From Sphingobacterium nematocida (GTDB lineage Bacteria; Bacteroidota; Bacteroidia; Sphingobacteriales; Sphingobacteriaceae): DNA of 64,000 nt. A program made the translations under genes and the position numbers. Positions 52,847-62,442 of this stretch are shown here, in pieces. The DNA is taken from the NCBI RefSeq assembly GCF_900168125.1, contig NZ_FUZF01000002.1, positions 56,464-120,463 on the forward strand. The letters are read 5' to 3'. A model generated the notes under the pieces. The model had not been told where the DNA came from. It was given only the letters and a program-made list of their open reading frames with translations, and searched no databases. How positions within the stretch are numbered: the first letter of the stretch is position 1; each line of letters starts with the position of its first letter.

Positions 52847-54360
52847 GAATTGCGCATTACCTCCAAGAGTGTGTCCAGGTATTCCCTATTATTCGACAAG
52901 CGAGGGACTTTGTTTTGTCCGCCTAATTTGCCTCTAGACTTCATCCAGTTGTAAAACGTCGATGTAGGAGCGCTATGGATAATTGGCTTGTTCAACGCCA
53001 TGTTTTTATAACGCTTAGCATCGTAATCGGAATTTATTTCACGGAGTTTCTGATCAAGTATTTCGCAGAACTTTTGAAAATCAGATGGTTTTTTCTCAAA
53101 TTCGATCACCCATTCATGTGCACCAGCTTCATTTTCTTTAAAGTATACCGGTCCTGCGGTATAGTCTCTGATGCTGGCATCTGTCTCACGACAGGCAGCC
53201 TGAAGTGCTTGCTCGGCGTTGTCCACGATTACTTCCTCACCAAAAGTATTGATGTATTGCTTTGTTCTTCCTGAAATCTGAAAGCGATAAGGAGAAAGTG
53301 AAGTGAAGCGGATCGTATCTCCAATTTTATAGCGCCATAATCCAGCGTTGGTAGATATAATCAGCGCATAATTTTTTCCCAATTCTACTTCATCCAGATT
53401 TAAAGTCTTTGGATCATCCTCCTCCAGGTGTTCCATGGGTAAAAACTCATAATAGATACCATAGTCCAACATGAGCAATAGGTCTTCAGAATCTGATTGA
53501 TCCTGTAGCCCGAAATACCCTTCAGAAGCATTATAGTTTTCTAAATAGTACATTTCTTCTGAAGGAATCAGTTGTTTAAACTGCTCGCGGTAGGGTTTGA
53601 AGCTAACACCACCATGTCCATAAAATTCTAGATTAGGCCATACCTCTAAGAGATTGTCCTTTTTGGTGATTTCTAAGATTCTGTTGGCCATGACAATGTT
53701 CCAGGTTGGAACTCCCGCTAAACTTGTCACATCCTCTTTAATTGTAATTTGTGCTATTTGTTCAATTTTTTCTTCAAAATTAGGGTTTAAAGTCACATCT
53801 AGATTTGGTGTTCGTTTAAATTCGGCCCAAAAGGGGAGGTTCCGAATTAGTATGGACGATAAATCACCATAATAAGAGTCTGGACTGAAGTTGTTAATTT
53901 GAGACGATCCACCGATAACAACTGATTTACCTGTGAAAAGCTTGTTGTCGGGCTTATTGTGGCAATAAATAGACAGCATATCCTTACCGCCTTGATAATG
54001 ACACTCCTCCAACGCTTCCATACTTACAGGGATGAATTTGCTCCGGTCTGAAGTAGTTCCCGATGACTTGGCAAACCATTTTATGTCTGAAGGCCATAGA
54101 ATATTTTGCTCGCCCTTTATCATACGGTCTATGTACCCTTTGATATCGTCGTAATCACTAATTGGAACCCTTTTTTTATATTCTTCCGGTGTGAGGATGC
54201 TTTTATAATCGTATTTTTTGCCCCATTCGGTGGCCTCTGCTGCCGATATCAAGTTTTGAAACCATTCTTCTTGCACATCGTGTGGATATTTCATGAATAG
54301 CTCGATCTGATGTATGCGCTTTTTCATGATCCATGTGAAGATAGAATTCAATAGTTCCAT
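52843..54360 (-). CDS. GH3-family acyl-adenylate/amidosynthetase-like protein
   Basis: The 505-residue protein belongs to the GH3 (auxin-responsive promoter) superfamily found also in Bacteroidota. The ATP-binding motif is WFAKSSGTTSDRSKFIPVS. YLENYNASEGYFGLQD and GLWRYKIGDTIRFTSLSPYRF are the second and third conserved blocks. IDTTE-like NTFGEEVIVDNAEQAL follows. Plant members conjugate carboxylic hormones to amino acids through an adenylate; the bacterial role is not established. It lies 18 nt downstream of lptB. Confidence 0.88.
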   Translation of the reverse strand: MELLNSIFTWIMKKRIHQIELFMKYPHDVQEEWFQNLISAAEATEWGKKYDYKSILTPEEYKKRVPISDYDDIKGYIDRMIKGEQNILWPSDIKWFAKSSGTTSDRSKFIPVSMEALEECHYQGGKDMLSIYCHNKPDNKLFTGKSVVIGGSSQINNFSPDSYYGDLSSILIRNLPFWAEFKRTPNLDVTLNPNFEEKIEQIAQITIKEDVTSLAGVPTWNIVMANRILEITKKDNLLEVWPNLEFYGHGGVSFKPYREQFKQLIPSEEMYYLENYNASEGYFGLQDQSDSEDLLLMLDYGIYYEFLPMEHLEEDDPKTLNLDEVELGKNYALIISTNAGLWRYKIGDTIRFTSLSPYRFQISGRTKQYINTFGEEVIVDNAEQALQAACRETDASIRDYTAGPVYFKENEAGAHEWVIEFEKKPSDFQKFCEILDQKLREINSDYDAKRYKNMALNKPIIHSAPTSTFYNWMKSRGKLGGQNKVPRLSNNREYLDTLLEVMRNS

Positions 54361-54378
54361 AGTTCTTGTTATTACAGG

Positions 54379-55113
54379 TTATAGTTTTTTACGCCTTAGG
54401 ACGAAGTTTTGGCCCAGGTAGAATTTTCGCGCCATCTCGCTATCTGCTATTTCTTCGGGAGTACCTGTGAGCATGATTTTGCCCTCGGTCAGGAGATAAG
54501 CACGATCCGTGATAGAGAGTGTTTCCTGCACATTGTGGTCGGTGATTAACACGCCGATATTTTTGGCTTTTAATTTGGCAACGATAGTTTGGATTTCTTC
54601 AACAGCTATCGGGTCTACCCCTGCAAAAGGTTCGTCCAATAGGATGAAATGTGGATTGGCAGCAAGCGCTCTTGCGATCTCTGTACGTCGACGCTCTCCC
54701 CCGGAGAGTAGATCGCCGCGGTTTTTACGGACACGGTGCAGACTGAATTCGGTTAATAATTCTTCTAGTCTTGCTTTTCGCTCTTCCTTATTTGGGTGGT
54801 GAATTTCTAATACAGCTAGAATATTGTCCTCTACGGATAGTTTTCTAAAGACAGAGGCCTCTTGGGCTAGGTACCCGATACCCTTCTGAGCGCGTTGATA
54901 CATGGCATCTTTAGTTATTTCTTCATCGTTAAGGAACACATGACCATCATTAGGCTTGATTAACCCGACAATCATATAAAATGAAGTTGTCTTTCCCGCT
55001 CCATTGGGGCCTAAAAGACCAACAATTTCACCTTGCTCTACATGGAAAGAAACATCGTTTACTACTGTACGTTGTTTGTACTTCTTGATTAAATGTTCAG
55101 CTCTTAGTATCAT
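54379..55113 (-). CDS. lptB: Lipopolysaccharide export ABC ATPase LptB
   Basis: The 244-residue ATPase has Walker [18 protein letters not shown] at about 35. The Q-loop is in [14 protein letters not shown], the signature is [17 protein letters not shown] and Walker B is [16 protein letters not shown]. The switch His is in [10 protein letters not shown]. The LptB-specific run from [14 protein letters not shown] to EDNI is intact. It powers LPS extraction with LptF/LptG; one such permease gene is at 25096. A -7-type sequence TACTTTTG lies just upstream (55131-55138, minus strand) in an A/T-rich repeat tract. Confidence 0.95.
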   Translation of the reverse strand: MILRAEHLIKKYKQRTVVNDVSFHVEQGEIVGLLGPNGAGKTTSFYMIVGLIKPNDGHVFLNDEEITKDAMYQRAQKGIGYLAQEASVFRKLSVEDNILAVLEIHHPNKEERKARLEELLTEFSLHRVRKNRGDLLSGGERRRTEIARALAANPHFILLDEPFAGVDPIAVEEIQTIVAKLKAKNIGVLITDHNVQETLSITDRAYLLTEGKIMLTGTPEEIADSEMARKFYLGQNFVLRRKKL

Positions 55114-55193
55114 TCTGCTAAGTCAAAAGTCAAAAGTAAAAATTAAAAAGCAAAAAGATAGATAAAACTCTCCGCTGCTTTAGAGTGATTGCT

Positions 55194-56894
55194 TTAATAA
55201 CGGATTCCTTTGATGTTTAACTGAAGGTTCTTTTTGCCTCTCCAGTTGTTTTCTTCGATGCTATAGCAAATATCAAAAGGTTTCTTGCTATTAAGGTGAT
55301 TGATGTGTTCGGCTAATCCAAAGGCGATACAGTCAAAACTAGGAGATCCTTCTTGGAGGCTCGTAAATTTTAAATGATTAGACCCGACGATGTAAGCACT
55401 GCCGTGGATCTGCACGTTTTTGGAGATAAATATAGGAGCTTCATTCTGAGGTCCAAAGGGTTCAAATTGCTTAAGAATGCGGTAAAACTTGTTGTCGATA
55501 TCTTTAAGTTCAATTTCTGCATCGATAGATACTTCCTGTTGCAGCATTTCAGGTTTGATCGACCGTTGTACAACTTCTTCAAAACGAGCCTGAAAGAGGG
55601 AGATGTTTTTTTCCTGCATGGTTAATCCAGCAGCGTACTTGTGCCCACCAAATTGGTCTAGTAAGTCGCTACATTCACTAAGCGCTTCGTATAGGTCAAA
55701 TCCGACTACAGAACGCGCGGACCCTGCTATATGGCCATTCGTTTCGGTGAGAATAATGGTGGGGCGATAGTATCTTTCTGTTAGTCTAGAAGCAACTATT
55801 CCTATCACACCTTTGTGCCAATCAGATTTATAGAGTACCGTTGATTTTTTTAGTTTATCACTTTCGCTATTTTCAATAATAGCCAGTGCTTCTTCGGTTA
55901 TCCTCAGATCAAAATCCTTTCGGAGATTATTCTGATCGTCCACCATTGCAGAGTAGTTGGAGGCTTCGTCTTTTGATTTTGATATCAAAAGATTGACTGC
56001 CCCTTTAGCATGGTCTATCCGGCCAGCAGCGTTTATTCTGGGGCCGATCTGAAATACAATATCGTTAATTGAGAAAATCCCAGTTCTATTGGAAGAAAGA
56101 TCTATTAGGGCCTGTAATCCTACGGAAGGATTTGTGTTTAGTTTTTTTAGCCCAAAGTGTGTCAATATCCTGTTTTCACCGGTAATCGGAACAATATCAG
56201 AAGCTATACTTACCGCGACTAGATCGAGGTATTGGTAGGCTTCATCCATATTCATTTCATTCTTTTTTATAAATGCCTGGATGATTTTAAATCCTATTCC
56301 ACATCCTGATAATTCTTTATAAGGATAGGGACAGTCTACACGCTTTGGATCCAATACAGCACAGGCATCAGGAATGGTGTCGCCTGGAAGATGGTGGTCT
56401 CCAATAATAAAATCTACTCCACGTGTGTTGGCATAGTCAACTTTATCTAAAGCTTTGATTCCGCAATCTAAAGCAATAATTAACGAAAAATCATTGTCGG
56501 CAGCGTAATCGATACCTTGCGTAGAGATACCGTATCCCTCAGCATATCTATCGGGAATATAATACTCAATACGGGAGTGAAAAGCACGGAAAAAGCTGTA
56601 AACAACGGCAACCGCTGTTGTTCCATCTACGTCATAGTCTCCATAGATCAGGATCTTTTCATTATTGCCTATAGCTCTTTCGATTCGGGAAATAGCAATA
56701 TCCATATCCTTCATCAAGAAAGGATCCGGTAATTCCTCGAGCGAAGGTCTGAAAAAGGCTTTGGATTGCTCAAAGGTGTCGATGCCCCGATTAACCAATA
56801 GCCTAGCAACAATAGGCGTTACACCCAGTTCAGATTGTATTTTACTAATTTTGTTGCTGTCATTTTTTGGTTTTAGGACCCACCTTTTTTGCAT
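55194..56894 (-). CDS. recJ: Single-stranded-DNA exonuclease RecJ
   Basis: The 566-residue DHH-family nuclease has the phosphoesterase motif YGDYDVDGTTA at about 82-92. The naming DHH lies in IIGDHHLPGD at about 163. The DHHA1 block FGGHKYAAGLTM (GGGH-type motif) and the C-terminal OB-like domain follow (VQIHGSAYIVGSNHLKF). It degrades ssDNA 5' to 3' in recombination and mismatch repair, alongside mutS elsewhere in the window. It lies 80 nt upstream of lptB. Confidence 0.95.
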   Translation of the reverse strand: MQKRWVLKPKNDSNKISKIQSELGVTPIVARLLVNRGIDTFEQSKAFFRPSLEELPDPFLMKDMDIAISRIERAIGNNEKILIYGDYDVDGTTAVAVVYSFFRAFHSRIEYYIPDRYAEGYGISTQGIDYAADNDFSLIIALDCGIKALDKVDYANTRGVDFIIGDHHLPGDTIPDACAVLDPKRVDCPYPYKELSGCGIGFKIIQAFIKKNEMNMDEAYQYLDLVAVSIASDIVPITGENRILTHFGLKKLNTNPSVGLQALIDLSSNRTGIFSINDIVFQIGPRINAAGRIDHAKGAVNLLISKSKDEASNYSAMVDDQNNLRKDFDLRITEEALAIIENSESDKLKKSTVLYKSDWHKGVIGIVASRLTERYYRPTIILTETNGHIAGSARSVVGFDLYEALSECSDLLDQFGGHKYAAGLTMQEKNISLFQARFEEVVQRSIKPEMLQQEVSIDAEIELKDIDNKFYRILKQFEPFGPQNEAPIFISKNVQIHGSAYIVGSNHLKFTSLQEGSPSFDCIAFGLAEHINHLNSKKPFDICYSIEENNWRGKKNLQLNIKGIRY

Positions 56895-57010
56895 ATCTTT
56901 GCACTATATTTTGTATGTAAATATACATTTTCTAGGTGCTTTTACCTAATGTTGATTATTGTATTTAGTGGTTTGTACGCCTAACTGTCATATTTACAAG
57001 ATTATAAAAG

Positions 57011-57799
57011 ATGATACAAGCATATTCCCTTTTTGAAGGTTCATTCTCTGTCGACGGAACAAAGAAATTCATTCCGTTTGATCCATTAAAGGATGACCCT
57101 AAGAGCCGTCCGGGTTCTTTATTCGTTCATGTTCACCCCTTCTTGATTGTTGCAGGCTGTGGTTTAATCTTGTGTGATACAGGCTTAGGGTACCGCACTG
57201 CCGAGGATGAACTGTTGATCCATCATAATATTCGTAAATTAGGGTTTGAACCCGGCGATGTCAAGTATGTATTGATGTCTCATCTCCACAAAGATCATAC
57301 TGGAGGTATGGTAGATTTCAAAGATGGTGTCGGTCGTATTGCCTTTCCAGATGCAGAGTATATCGTACAACGAGGAGAATGGGAAAATGCATATAGTTCG
57401 GAGTCGGATTCTTATCGTACAGAGGTGTTTGACGTGTTACAACGTAGTGGTAACTTGACATTAGTAGAAGGAGAGGGTAGTGTAGACCACGAAATTCGTT
57501 ATGAAATCAATGGTGGACATACTGAGTTTCATCAAGCTTTTCATATTGAGACTGGGGGCGAGCATTTCTTCTTCGGTGGAGATGTCCTTCCGGAGCCAGA
57601 GGAACTGTTTAAAAACTTTATTGCTAAATATGACTATGATGGTCGTGCAGCTCGTGATCGTCGTATAGAATATTGGGAGCAAGGTGCTCCAGAGGGATGG
57701 GTTTTTATGTTCTATCACGGCAAATCTATGGCCATAGGAAGACCAAAGCAGAAAGAAGATGGCGCTTATATCCTTTTGGATGCTAGCAAAGAAGGATAG
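57011..57799 (+). CDS. Metallo-beta-lactamase-fold hydrolase
   Basis: The 262-residue protein has the MBL zinc motif H91-L-H93-K-D95-H96 in LMSHLHKDHTGG. The upstream strand LILCDTGLGY, the third histidine in INGGHTEFHQAF and the bridging Asp in FFFGGDVLPEP are also present. The C-terminal histidine is in FMFYHGKS. The pattern is that of soluble hydrolases and lactonases, but the substrate is unknown. It stands alone, divergent from recJ. Confidence 0.88.
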   Translation: MIQAYSLFEGSFSVDGTKKFIPFDPLKDDPKSRPGSLFVHVHPFLIVAGCGLILCDTGLGYRTAEDELLIHHNIRKLGFEPGDVKYVLMSHLHKDHTGGMVDFKDGVGRIAFPDAEYIVQRGEWENAYSSESDSYRTEVFDVLQRSGNLTLVEGEGSVDHEIRYEINGGHTEFHQAFHIETGGEHFFFGGDVLPEPEELFKNFIAKYDYDGRAARDRRIEYWEQGAPEGWVFMFYHGKSMAIGRPKQKEDGAYILLDASKEG

Positions 57800-57881
57800 A
57801 ACCTGCCCGTTGTAGGTTGTATATAACAGTAATTTTCGTTAAGTTTGGTTAACGTCTAATTTTTAACTAATAAAACTAATC

Positions 57882-58361
57882 ATGTCGGTAGTTAGAGAAA
57901 GTGATCTTATTGGCATTGGGAAAAAGTATCAGATTGAAACTGAAGCCGGTGATAATATGGTCGTAGTCATTCATGATGATGGTCGGCGAGAGCTATACCG
58001 TCATGATGAAGAAGATAATGATACACAATGTGTCATGACGCTCTCGGATGAGGAATCTAGGCAGGTGGCGGGTATTTTAGGAGGCTTATCGTATAAGCCT
58101 AAGGCCTTAGAAACAATTGAAGTAGCGTTGGATGATTTACGCATTGAATGGTACAAAGTGGAGGCCTCTAATGACGGCGTTGACAAGAGTATTGGTGAAC
58201 TCGAGGTTCGACAAAAGACCGGAGCATCTATTATAGCTGCTATTCGTGATAATGAGACCGTTATAAATCCCGGACCTGAGTATATTATAGAACCTGGTGT
58301 AACTTTGGTTATTGCCGGTAAAGCAAAAAGCATTAAATTATTGAAAGAGATCCTGCTATAA
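57882..58361 (+). CDS. Cation:proton antiporter regulatory subunit (KhtT-like)
   Basis: The 159-residue cytoplasmic protein has an N-terminal domain (IGIGKKYQIETEAGDNMVVV) resembling KhtT. A C-terminal RCK_C/TrkA-C domain spans about 75-158 (SIGELEVRQKTGASIIAAIR, INPGPEYIIEPGVTLVIAGK). It lies 6 nt before the antiporter gene. In Bacillus KhtT gates the KhtU K+/H+ antiporter in response to ligand and pH, and the same role is inferred here. Confidence 0.88.
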   Translation: MSVVRESDLIGIGKKYQIETEAGDNMVVVIHDDGRRELYRHDEEDNDTQCVMTLSDEESRQVAGILGGLSYKPKALETIEVALDDLRIEWYKVEASNDGVDKSIGELEVRQKTGASIIAAIRDNETVINPGPEYIIEPGVTLVIAGKAKSIKLLKEILL

Positions 58362-58367
58362 GATTAT

Positions 58368-59675
58368 ATGTCGCATATTATAATATTGGAAATAGGAATT
58401 GCCGTTTTGTTGGTCGCATCAGTTGGCTTATTGGCCAATAGGTTGCGGTTTTCGGTTATACCGTTTTTTATTATTATAGGAATGCTGTTGGGAAATAAAG
58501 AATATCCCAGTTTTTTGTTGCAGTTTTTAGAGCAGGCAAATAACCCAACGCTGACCTCAGTCGTTGATAAAGTATGGAACTTTTTTACCTTTTCTGAAAG
58601 TAAGCCTTTTATCGAGTTTATGGGGCGATTGGGGGTGTTGTTTTTACTTTTTTATCTGGGGCTTGAGTTTTCTGTTGGGCGGTTGATCAAATCCGGCAAA
58701 TCTATAGTAACTGGAGGCTCATTGTATGTATTGCTAAATTTTGTGTCGGGGCTGTTTATCGGCTGGTTAATGGATCTTCCCTTCAAAGAAGTGATGGTGT
58801 TAAGTGGTTTGATGACCAGTTCCTCTACCGCTATAGTAGCAAAAGTGCTGACGGATCTTAAACGTACTGCCAATCCCGAAACGGAGGTGATTATGGGGAT
58901 GATTATGTTTGACGATTTATTTATCGCGATGCATATATCTTTCTTGTCTGGTCTTATTTTGACAGGAGGGACCTCAGTCCTTGCAGTATTAGGTACATCA
59001 TTATTGGCATTGGGATTTATATTGACATTTCTCATCTTAGGACGAAAATTAATCCCTTTTATCGACCGATTACTTCAGGAAAAATCATCGGAGCTCTTTA
59101 TCCTGATTATATTTAGTTTGTTATTTGTTATCGCGGGATTTTCTGAAACTATACACGTAGCCGAAGCTATCGGAGCATTAATGGCCGGGCTAGTATTTGC
59201 AGACTCGAAATATATTAAGAAAATTGAAGCGATGGTATTACCATACAAAGATTTCTTTGGGGCTATGTTTTTCTTTAGTTTCGGCCTGTCAATCGATATT
59301 TATACGTTAAGCGGCGCAATAGGTTGGGCTACACTTGCTGCGGTAATTACTGTCGTCTGTAATGTAGCTTCTGGTTATTTTGCTGCTCATTTTTCAAAAA
59401 TGAAACCTCGCGCTTCTTTCGATATTGGACTTACGTTATCTGCAAGAGGAGAGTTCTCAATCATTATGGCCAATATAGGTAAAGCAGGGGGCTTGTTGCC
59501 TATACTGCAGTCATTCGTCGTGGTTTATGTTTTGATCCTCTCCATTGTATCCCCCTTATTGACGAAAGAATCTAGAAAGATCTGGAACGCTTTGTTTGGT
59601 AAAGAGGAGAAGGTTGCAAAGCCAAAGAAAACACTTGCAGCGTTGGAAGCAAGTGTCTCTTCAAAAAAAGATTAA
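58368..59675 (+). CDS. CPA2-family K+(Na+)/H+ antiporter (KhtU-like)
   Basis: The 435-residue protein has about 12-13 membrane helices. CPA2 blocks are LGVLFLLFYLGLEFS, LSGLMTSSSTAIVAKVL, MGMIMFDDLFIAMHISFLSG with the ion-binding acidic pair and AEAIGALMAGLVFADS. GLTLSARGEFSIIMANIG lies near the end. A basic C-terminal tail follows. It pairs with the regulatory gene upstream. The final 4 nt overlap the convergent SufT-like gene. Confidence 0.9.
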   Translation: MSHIIILEIGIAVLLVASVGLLANRLRFSVIPFFIIIGMLLGNKEYPSFLLQFLEQANNPTLTSVVDKVWNFFTFSESKPFIEFMGRLGVLFLLFYLGLEFSVGRLIKSGKSIVTGGSLYVLLNFVSGLFIGWLMDLPFKEVMVLSGLMTSSSTAIVAKVLTDLKRTANPETEVIMGMIMFDDLFIAMHISFLSGLILTGGTSVLAVLGTSLLALGFILTFLILGRKLIPFIDRLLQEKSSELFILIIFSLLFVIAGFSETIHVAEAIGALMAGLVFADSKYIKKIEAMVLPYKDFFGAMFFFSFGLSIDIYTLSGAIGWATLAAVITVVCNVASGYFAAHFSKMKPRASFDIGLTLSARGEFSIIMANIGKAGGLLPILQSFVVVYVLILSIVSPLLTKESRKIWNALFGKEEKVAKPKKTLAALEASVSSKKD

Positions 59676-60001
59676 AGAAATCCCAATTCTAGTTTTGCTT
59701 CTTCACTCATCATATCTCTATTCCAGGGAGGATCAAATGTAAGTTCAACCAGTGCTTCGTTGACGCCTTCAACAGCTGCGACTTTACGTTGTACCTCGTC
59801 CATGATTTCTCCAGCTACAGGACAACCTGGAGCAGTTAATGTCATAACTATTTTAGCTATTCCGCCTTCTTTGGTTATGATTTCGTAAACGAGGCCTAAA
59901 TCTACAATATTGGCAGGTTTCAATTCTGGGTCATAAATTGACTCAAGCACCTCTTGAATTTTTGGAGCGATATTTAAGTGGTCTATGATGATAATACTCA
60001 T
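59672..60001 (-). CDS. MIP18/DUF59 protein (SufT- or PaaD-like)
   Basis: The 109-residue protein has the MIP18 fold signature VLESIYDPELKPANIVDLGLVYE. The conserved Cys is in TAPGCPVAGEIMDEVQ, and VELTFDPPWNRDMMSE follows. Members help Fe-S cluster assembly (SufT) or assemble metal-containing oxygenases (PaaD). No suf or paa genes are in the window. The gene overlaps the upstream glycosyltransferase by 4 nt, so they are translated together, but no functional link is apparent. Confidence 0.85.
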   Translation of the reverse strand: MSIIIIDHLNIAPKIQEVLESIYDPELKPANIVDLGLVYEIITKEGGIAKIVMTLTAPGCPVAGEIMDEVQRKVAAVEGVNEALVELTFDPPWNRDMMSEEAKLELGFL

Positions 60002-61173
60002 TGTTTGTTAGCATTGTGATCGATTGCTGTTTTGTATATTTTCAACAATAGATCAATGTTTTTAGTTGCGGTGTATTTTTCTGTATAGATTGTGATACAG
60101 TTTTTACTCATGATTTCTTTTTCCTGACTGCTCAGATCTATCCATTGAGTCAGAGTCTCTTGGATACTGTTCGACGAATAAGGATCAAAATGTAATCCTG
60201 TATATAAAGGTACGACCATTTCCTGTAAAATACCAATATTGCTGCTTAGTACAGGGGTTCCTAGTCCATATGCTTCCAAGATGGTCATGGGCATTCCTTC
60301 ATAACATACCGAAGGAACAACAAGCGCAGATGCTTTTTCCATATTTTGGCGAAGTATATCCGATGACTGAAAACCCAAAAATTCAATATTGGGGTGATCC
60401 TGTACGATTTGGACAACCTCTTTTTCTAAAGGTCCAGTGCCAAAGATCTTTAGAGGATAGCTTGTTTTTGTTACTGCCTCGAGCAGTTGTAGTATGCCTT
60501 TTTCAGGAGAAAGTCTTCCTATGTAAAGAAAAAAATTCTCAAATTTTTTTTCATTAAGTTGGTTTACTGTAGCAAAGTTCGGCTTTACAACGAAATAGTT
60601 TTCGGTTAAACCGAGTTTAGATTGGATAAATATATTTTTTGAAAATTCAGAAAGGACCAAAAATTGATCTATTTGTGACCATGTCCCTATTTTCTTATGC
60701 CACCAATATACGAAAGCTGTAACGAATGTTTTGATAAAGCTATTGTCCAGTACTTTGTCTTTTACGGCAGTCCAAGGGAAATCTTCATTAAGACTATTTG
60801 TAAAAAGCCGATCCTTTAAAAAAAGTGTTGCTGAGGGACAAATAAGCCGAAAGTTATGCAATGTCATAACAACGGGAATGCCTTTTTTCTTTAGCGTATG
60901 TATAATCCAAGGGCCTAAAGCATAATGCACATTGTGTATATGTACGATGTCAGGTTTGAATGCTAAGACATCCTTCATTATTTGTTTCGCTTTCCAAATG
61001 TTAAAGGGATAGAGCAGGAATTGGCATAAACCTTTTAGACCTGTGCTGTTTTTTGTTGTAATGGTCTTTATTAGGTTGCCTTTTGACAGTTGTTCGGCCT
61101 CTTGCTGGACGACAGTATCTTCTCCTCCTCGATGTTGGTAAAAGTTATGAATAAGAAGAATACGCATATCCAA
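59998..61173 (-). CDS. Family 4-type glycosyltransferase
   Basis: The 391-residue GT-B enzyme has an N-terminal acceptor domain (ILLIHNFYQHRGGEDTVV, IVHIHNVHYALGPWII). The C-terminal nucleotide-sugar domain follows: FFLYIGRLSPEKGILQLLEAV, LKIFGTGPLEKEV and EFLGFQSSDILRQNMEKASALV. The E-x7-E retaining motif lies in VPSVCYEGMPMTILEAYGLGTPVL. It probably builds a cell-surface glycan. The acceptor is unknown. No other polysaccharide genes are adjacent. Confidence 0.88.
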   Translation of the reverse strand: MDMRILLIHNFYQHRGGEDTVVQQEAEQLSKGNLIKTITTKNSTGLKGLCQFLLYPFNIWKAKQIMKDVLAFKPDIVHIHNVHYALGPWIIHTLKKKGIPVVMTLHNFRLICPSATLFLKDRLFTNSLNEDFPWTAVKDKVLDNSFIKTFVTAFVYWWHKKIGTWSQIDQFLVLSEFSKNIFIQSKLGLTENYFVVKPNFATVNQLNEKKFENFFLYIGRLSPEKGILQLLEAVTKTSYPLKIFGTGPLEKEVVQIVQDHPNIEFLGFQSSDILRQNMEKASALVVPSVCYEGMPMTILEAYGLGTPVLSSNIGILQEMVVPLYTGLHFDPYSSNSIQETLTQWIDLSSQEKEIMSKNCITIYTEKYTATKNIDLLLKIYKTAIDHNANKQ

Positions 61174-61389
61174 AGTGTTATCGTCTGTAAATGTTGGTGC
61201 TCAAACCGTCCAAAATACTGAAGTAATCATGGTCTTTACCCAGGTTTTGATAAACGTTAAGAGTTTTTTTACAAACTTAGATAAAATGAATGTATTCACG
61301 TGTATTAAAAAGGTGAATTCATGTAGGGTAGTCGGGACACAACGGAATTTATTACTTATCTTCGTGGCAGCATTTTTTAGAAGATCGAT

Positions 61390-62367
61390 ATGTTTGGAAA
61401 TCCAATTTTTGCGGAAAAGATTAGTACAGCCTTGACTCACGCTGATTTGCCCTCCTCTCCAGAAAACCTTTATCAGCCCATAAAATATATACTTTCTTTG
61501 GCAGGAAAGCGGATTCGACCTCAATTGGTGATATTGGGAGCAGACCTCTTTGGTTGTTTGGATATGGATGAGGTGGTGCCAGCATCTGTTGCTATCGAGT
61601 ATTTTCATAATTTTACATTGATCCATGATGATATTATGGATAAAGCTCCATTACGACGCGGACAGGCTACTGTGCATCAAAAATGGAACGAAGATGTCGC
61701 GATACTATCTGGAGATGCTTTGTTGATTAAGGCTTACGAGCAGTTGGCCAAATGTCCTGCAGTGTTTGTCCCTATTTTATTAAAGGCCTTTAATAAGGTT
61801 GCCTTAGAGGTTTGTGAAGGGCAGCAGATGGATATGGACTTTGAGAGCAGAGAGGATGTTACGGAGGAAGAGTATGTAAATATGATTCGTTTAAAGACCT
61901 CCGTGTTATTAGGCGGTGCCTTAGAACTTGGAGCTATTATCTCAAACGCTTCGGATGAAGATCGATTTAAACTGTACAATTTTGGGGTAAACTTAGGTAT
62001 TGCTTTTCAGCTACAGGATGATATTCTAGACGCTTTTGGTGACCCAGATACCTTTGGAAAGCAAGTGGGTGGAGATATCATCGTCAATAAGAAAACTATA
62101 TTGCATATTTTACTAAAGCAGGGATTGGATAGAGAGGATCTGGAGTTGTTTGATGCTGTTTTAAGTCTACCATTATCCGAATCGAACTCAAAAGTAGAAC
62201 AGATGAAAATGTTGTATGGTAAATACGATATTTTGCAGAAAGCGAATGCGTTAAAAGAATTATACACACAGCATGCCTATGCAAGCTTGGATGATATAAA
62301 TGTAGAGGAATCTAGAAAAGAAGATCTTAGAAGTCTCGCTGATCGTCTAATGTACAGGGCTCGTTAA
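61390..62367 (+). CDS. Trans-isoprenyl diphosphate (polyprenyl) synthase
   Basis: The 325-residue all-helical enzyme condenses IPP with allylic diphosphates. The first Asp-rich motif is DDIMD at 80-84 (LIHDDIMDKAPLRRGQ), and the second is QDDILDAFGD at about 208-217. KRIRPQLVILGA binds IPP. Whether the product is geranylgeranyl, hexaprenyl/heptaprenyl for menaquinone or longer cannot be read with confidence. The residues before the first motif (EYFHNFT) are small-medium, which suggests a longer chain. The 216-nt gap upstream shows no gene. Confidence 0.9.
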   Translation: MFGNPIFAEKISTALTHADLPSSPENLYQPIKYILSLAGKRIRPQLVILGADLFGCLDMDEVVPASVAIEYFHNFTLIHDDIMDKAPLRRGQATVHQKWNEDVAILSGDALLIKAYEQLAKCPAVFVPILLKAFNKVALEVCEGQQMDMDFESREDVTEEEYVNMIRLKTSVLLGGALELGAIISNASDEDRFKLYNFGVNLGIAFQLQDDILDAFGDPDTFGKQVGGDIIVNKKTILHILLKQGLDREDLELFDAVLSLPLSESNSKVEQMKMLYGKYDILQKANALKELYTQHAYASLDDINVEESRKEDLRSLADRLMYRAR

Positions 62368-62442
62368 TAATTAACTTAGGATTTTTAGAGTAATTTTACT
62401 AAATTGGTTGTTTAGTATAATATAATCGAGTTGTAAACATTC

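Noticed and set aside
55120..55158. A-rich tract AAGTCAAAAGTCAAAAGT and similar tracts at 25059-25090 and 39042-39090
   Set aside because: They resemble each other and lie next to the lptFG-like, rsmA and lptB genes, but low-complexity A/T sequence with TACTTTTG-type promoter boxes explains them. No boundaries or stems show an element.
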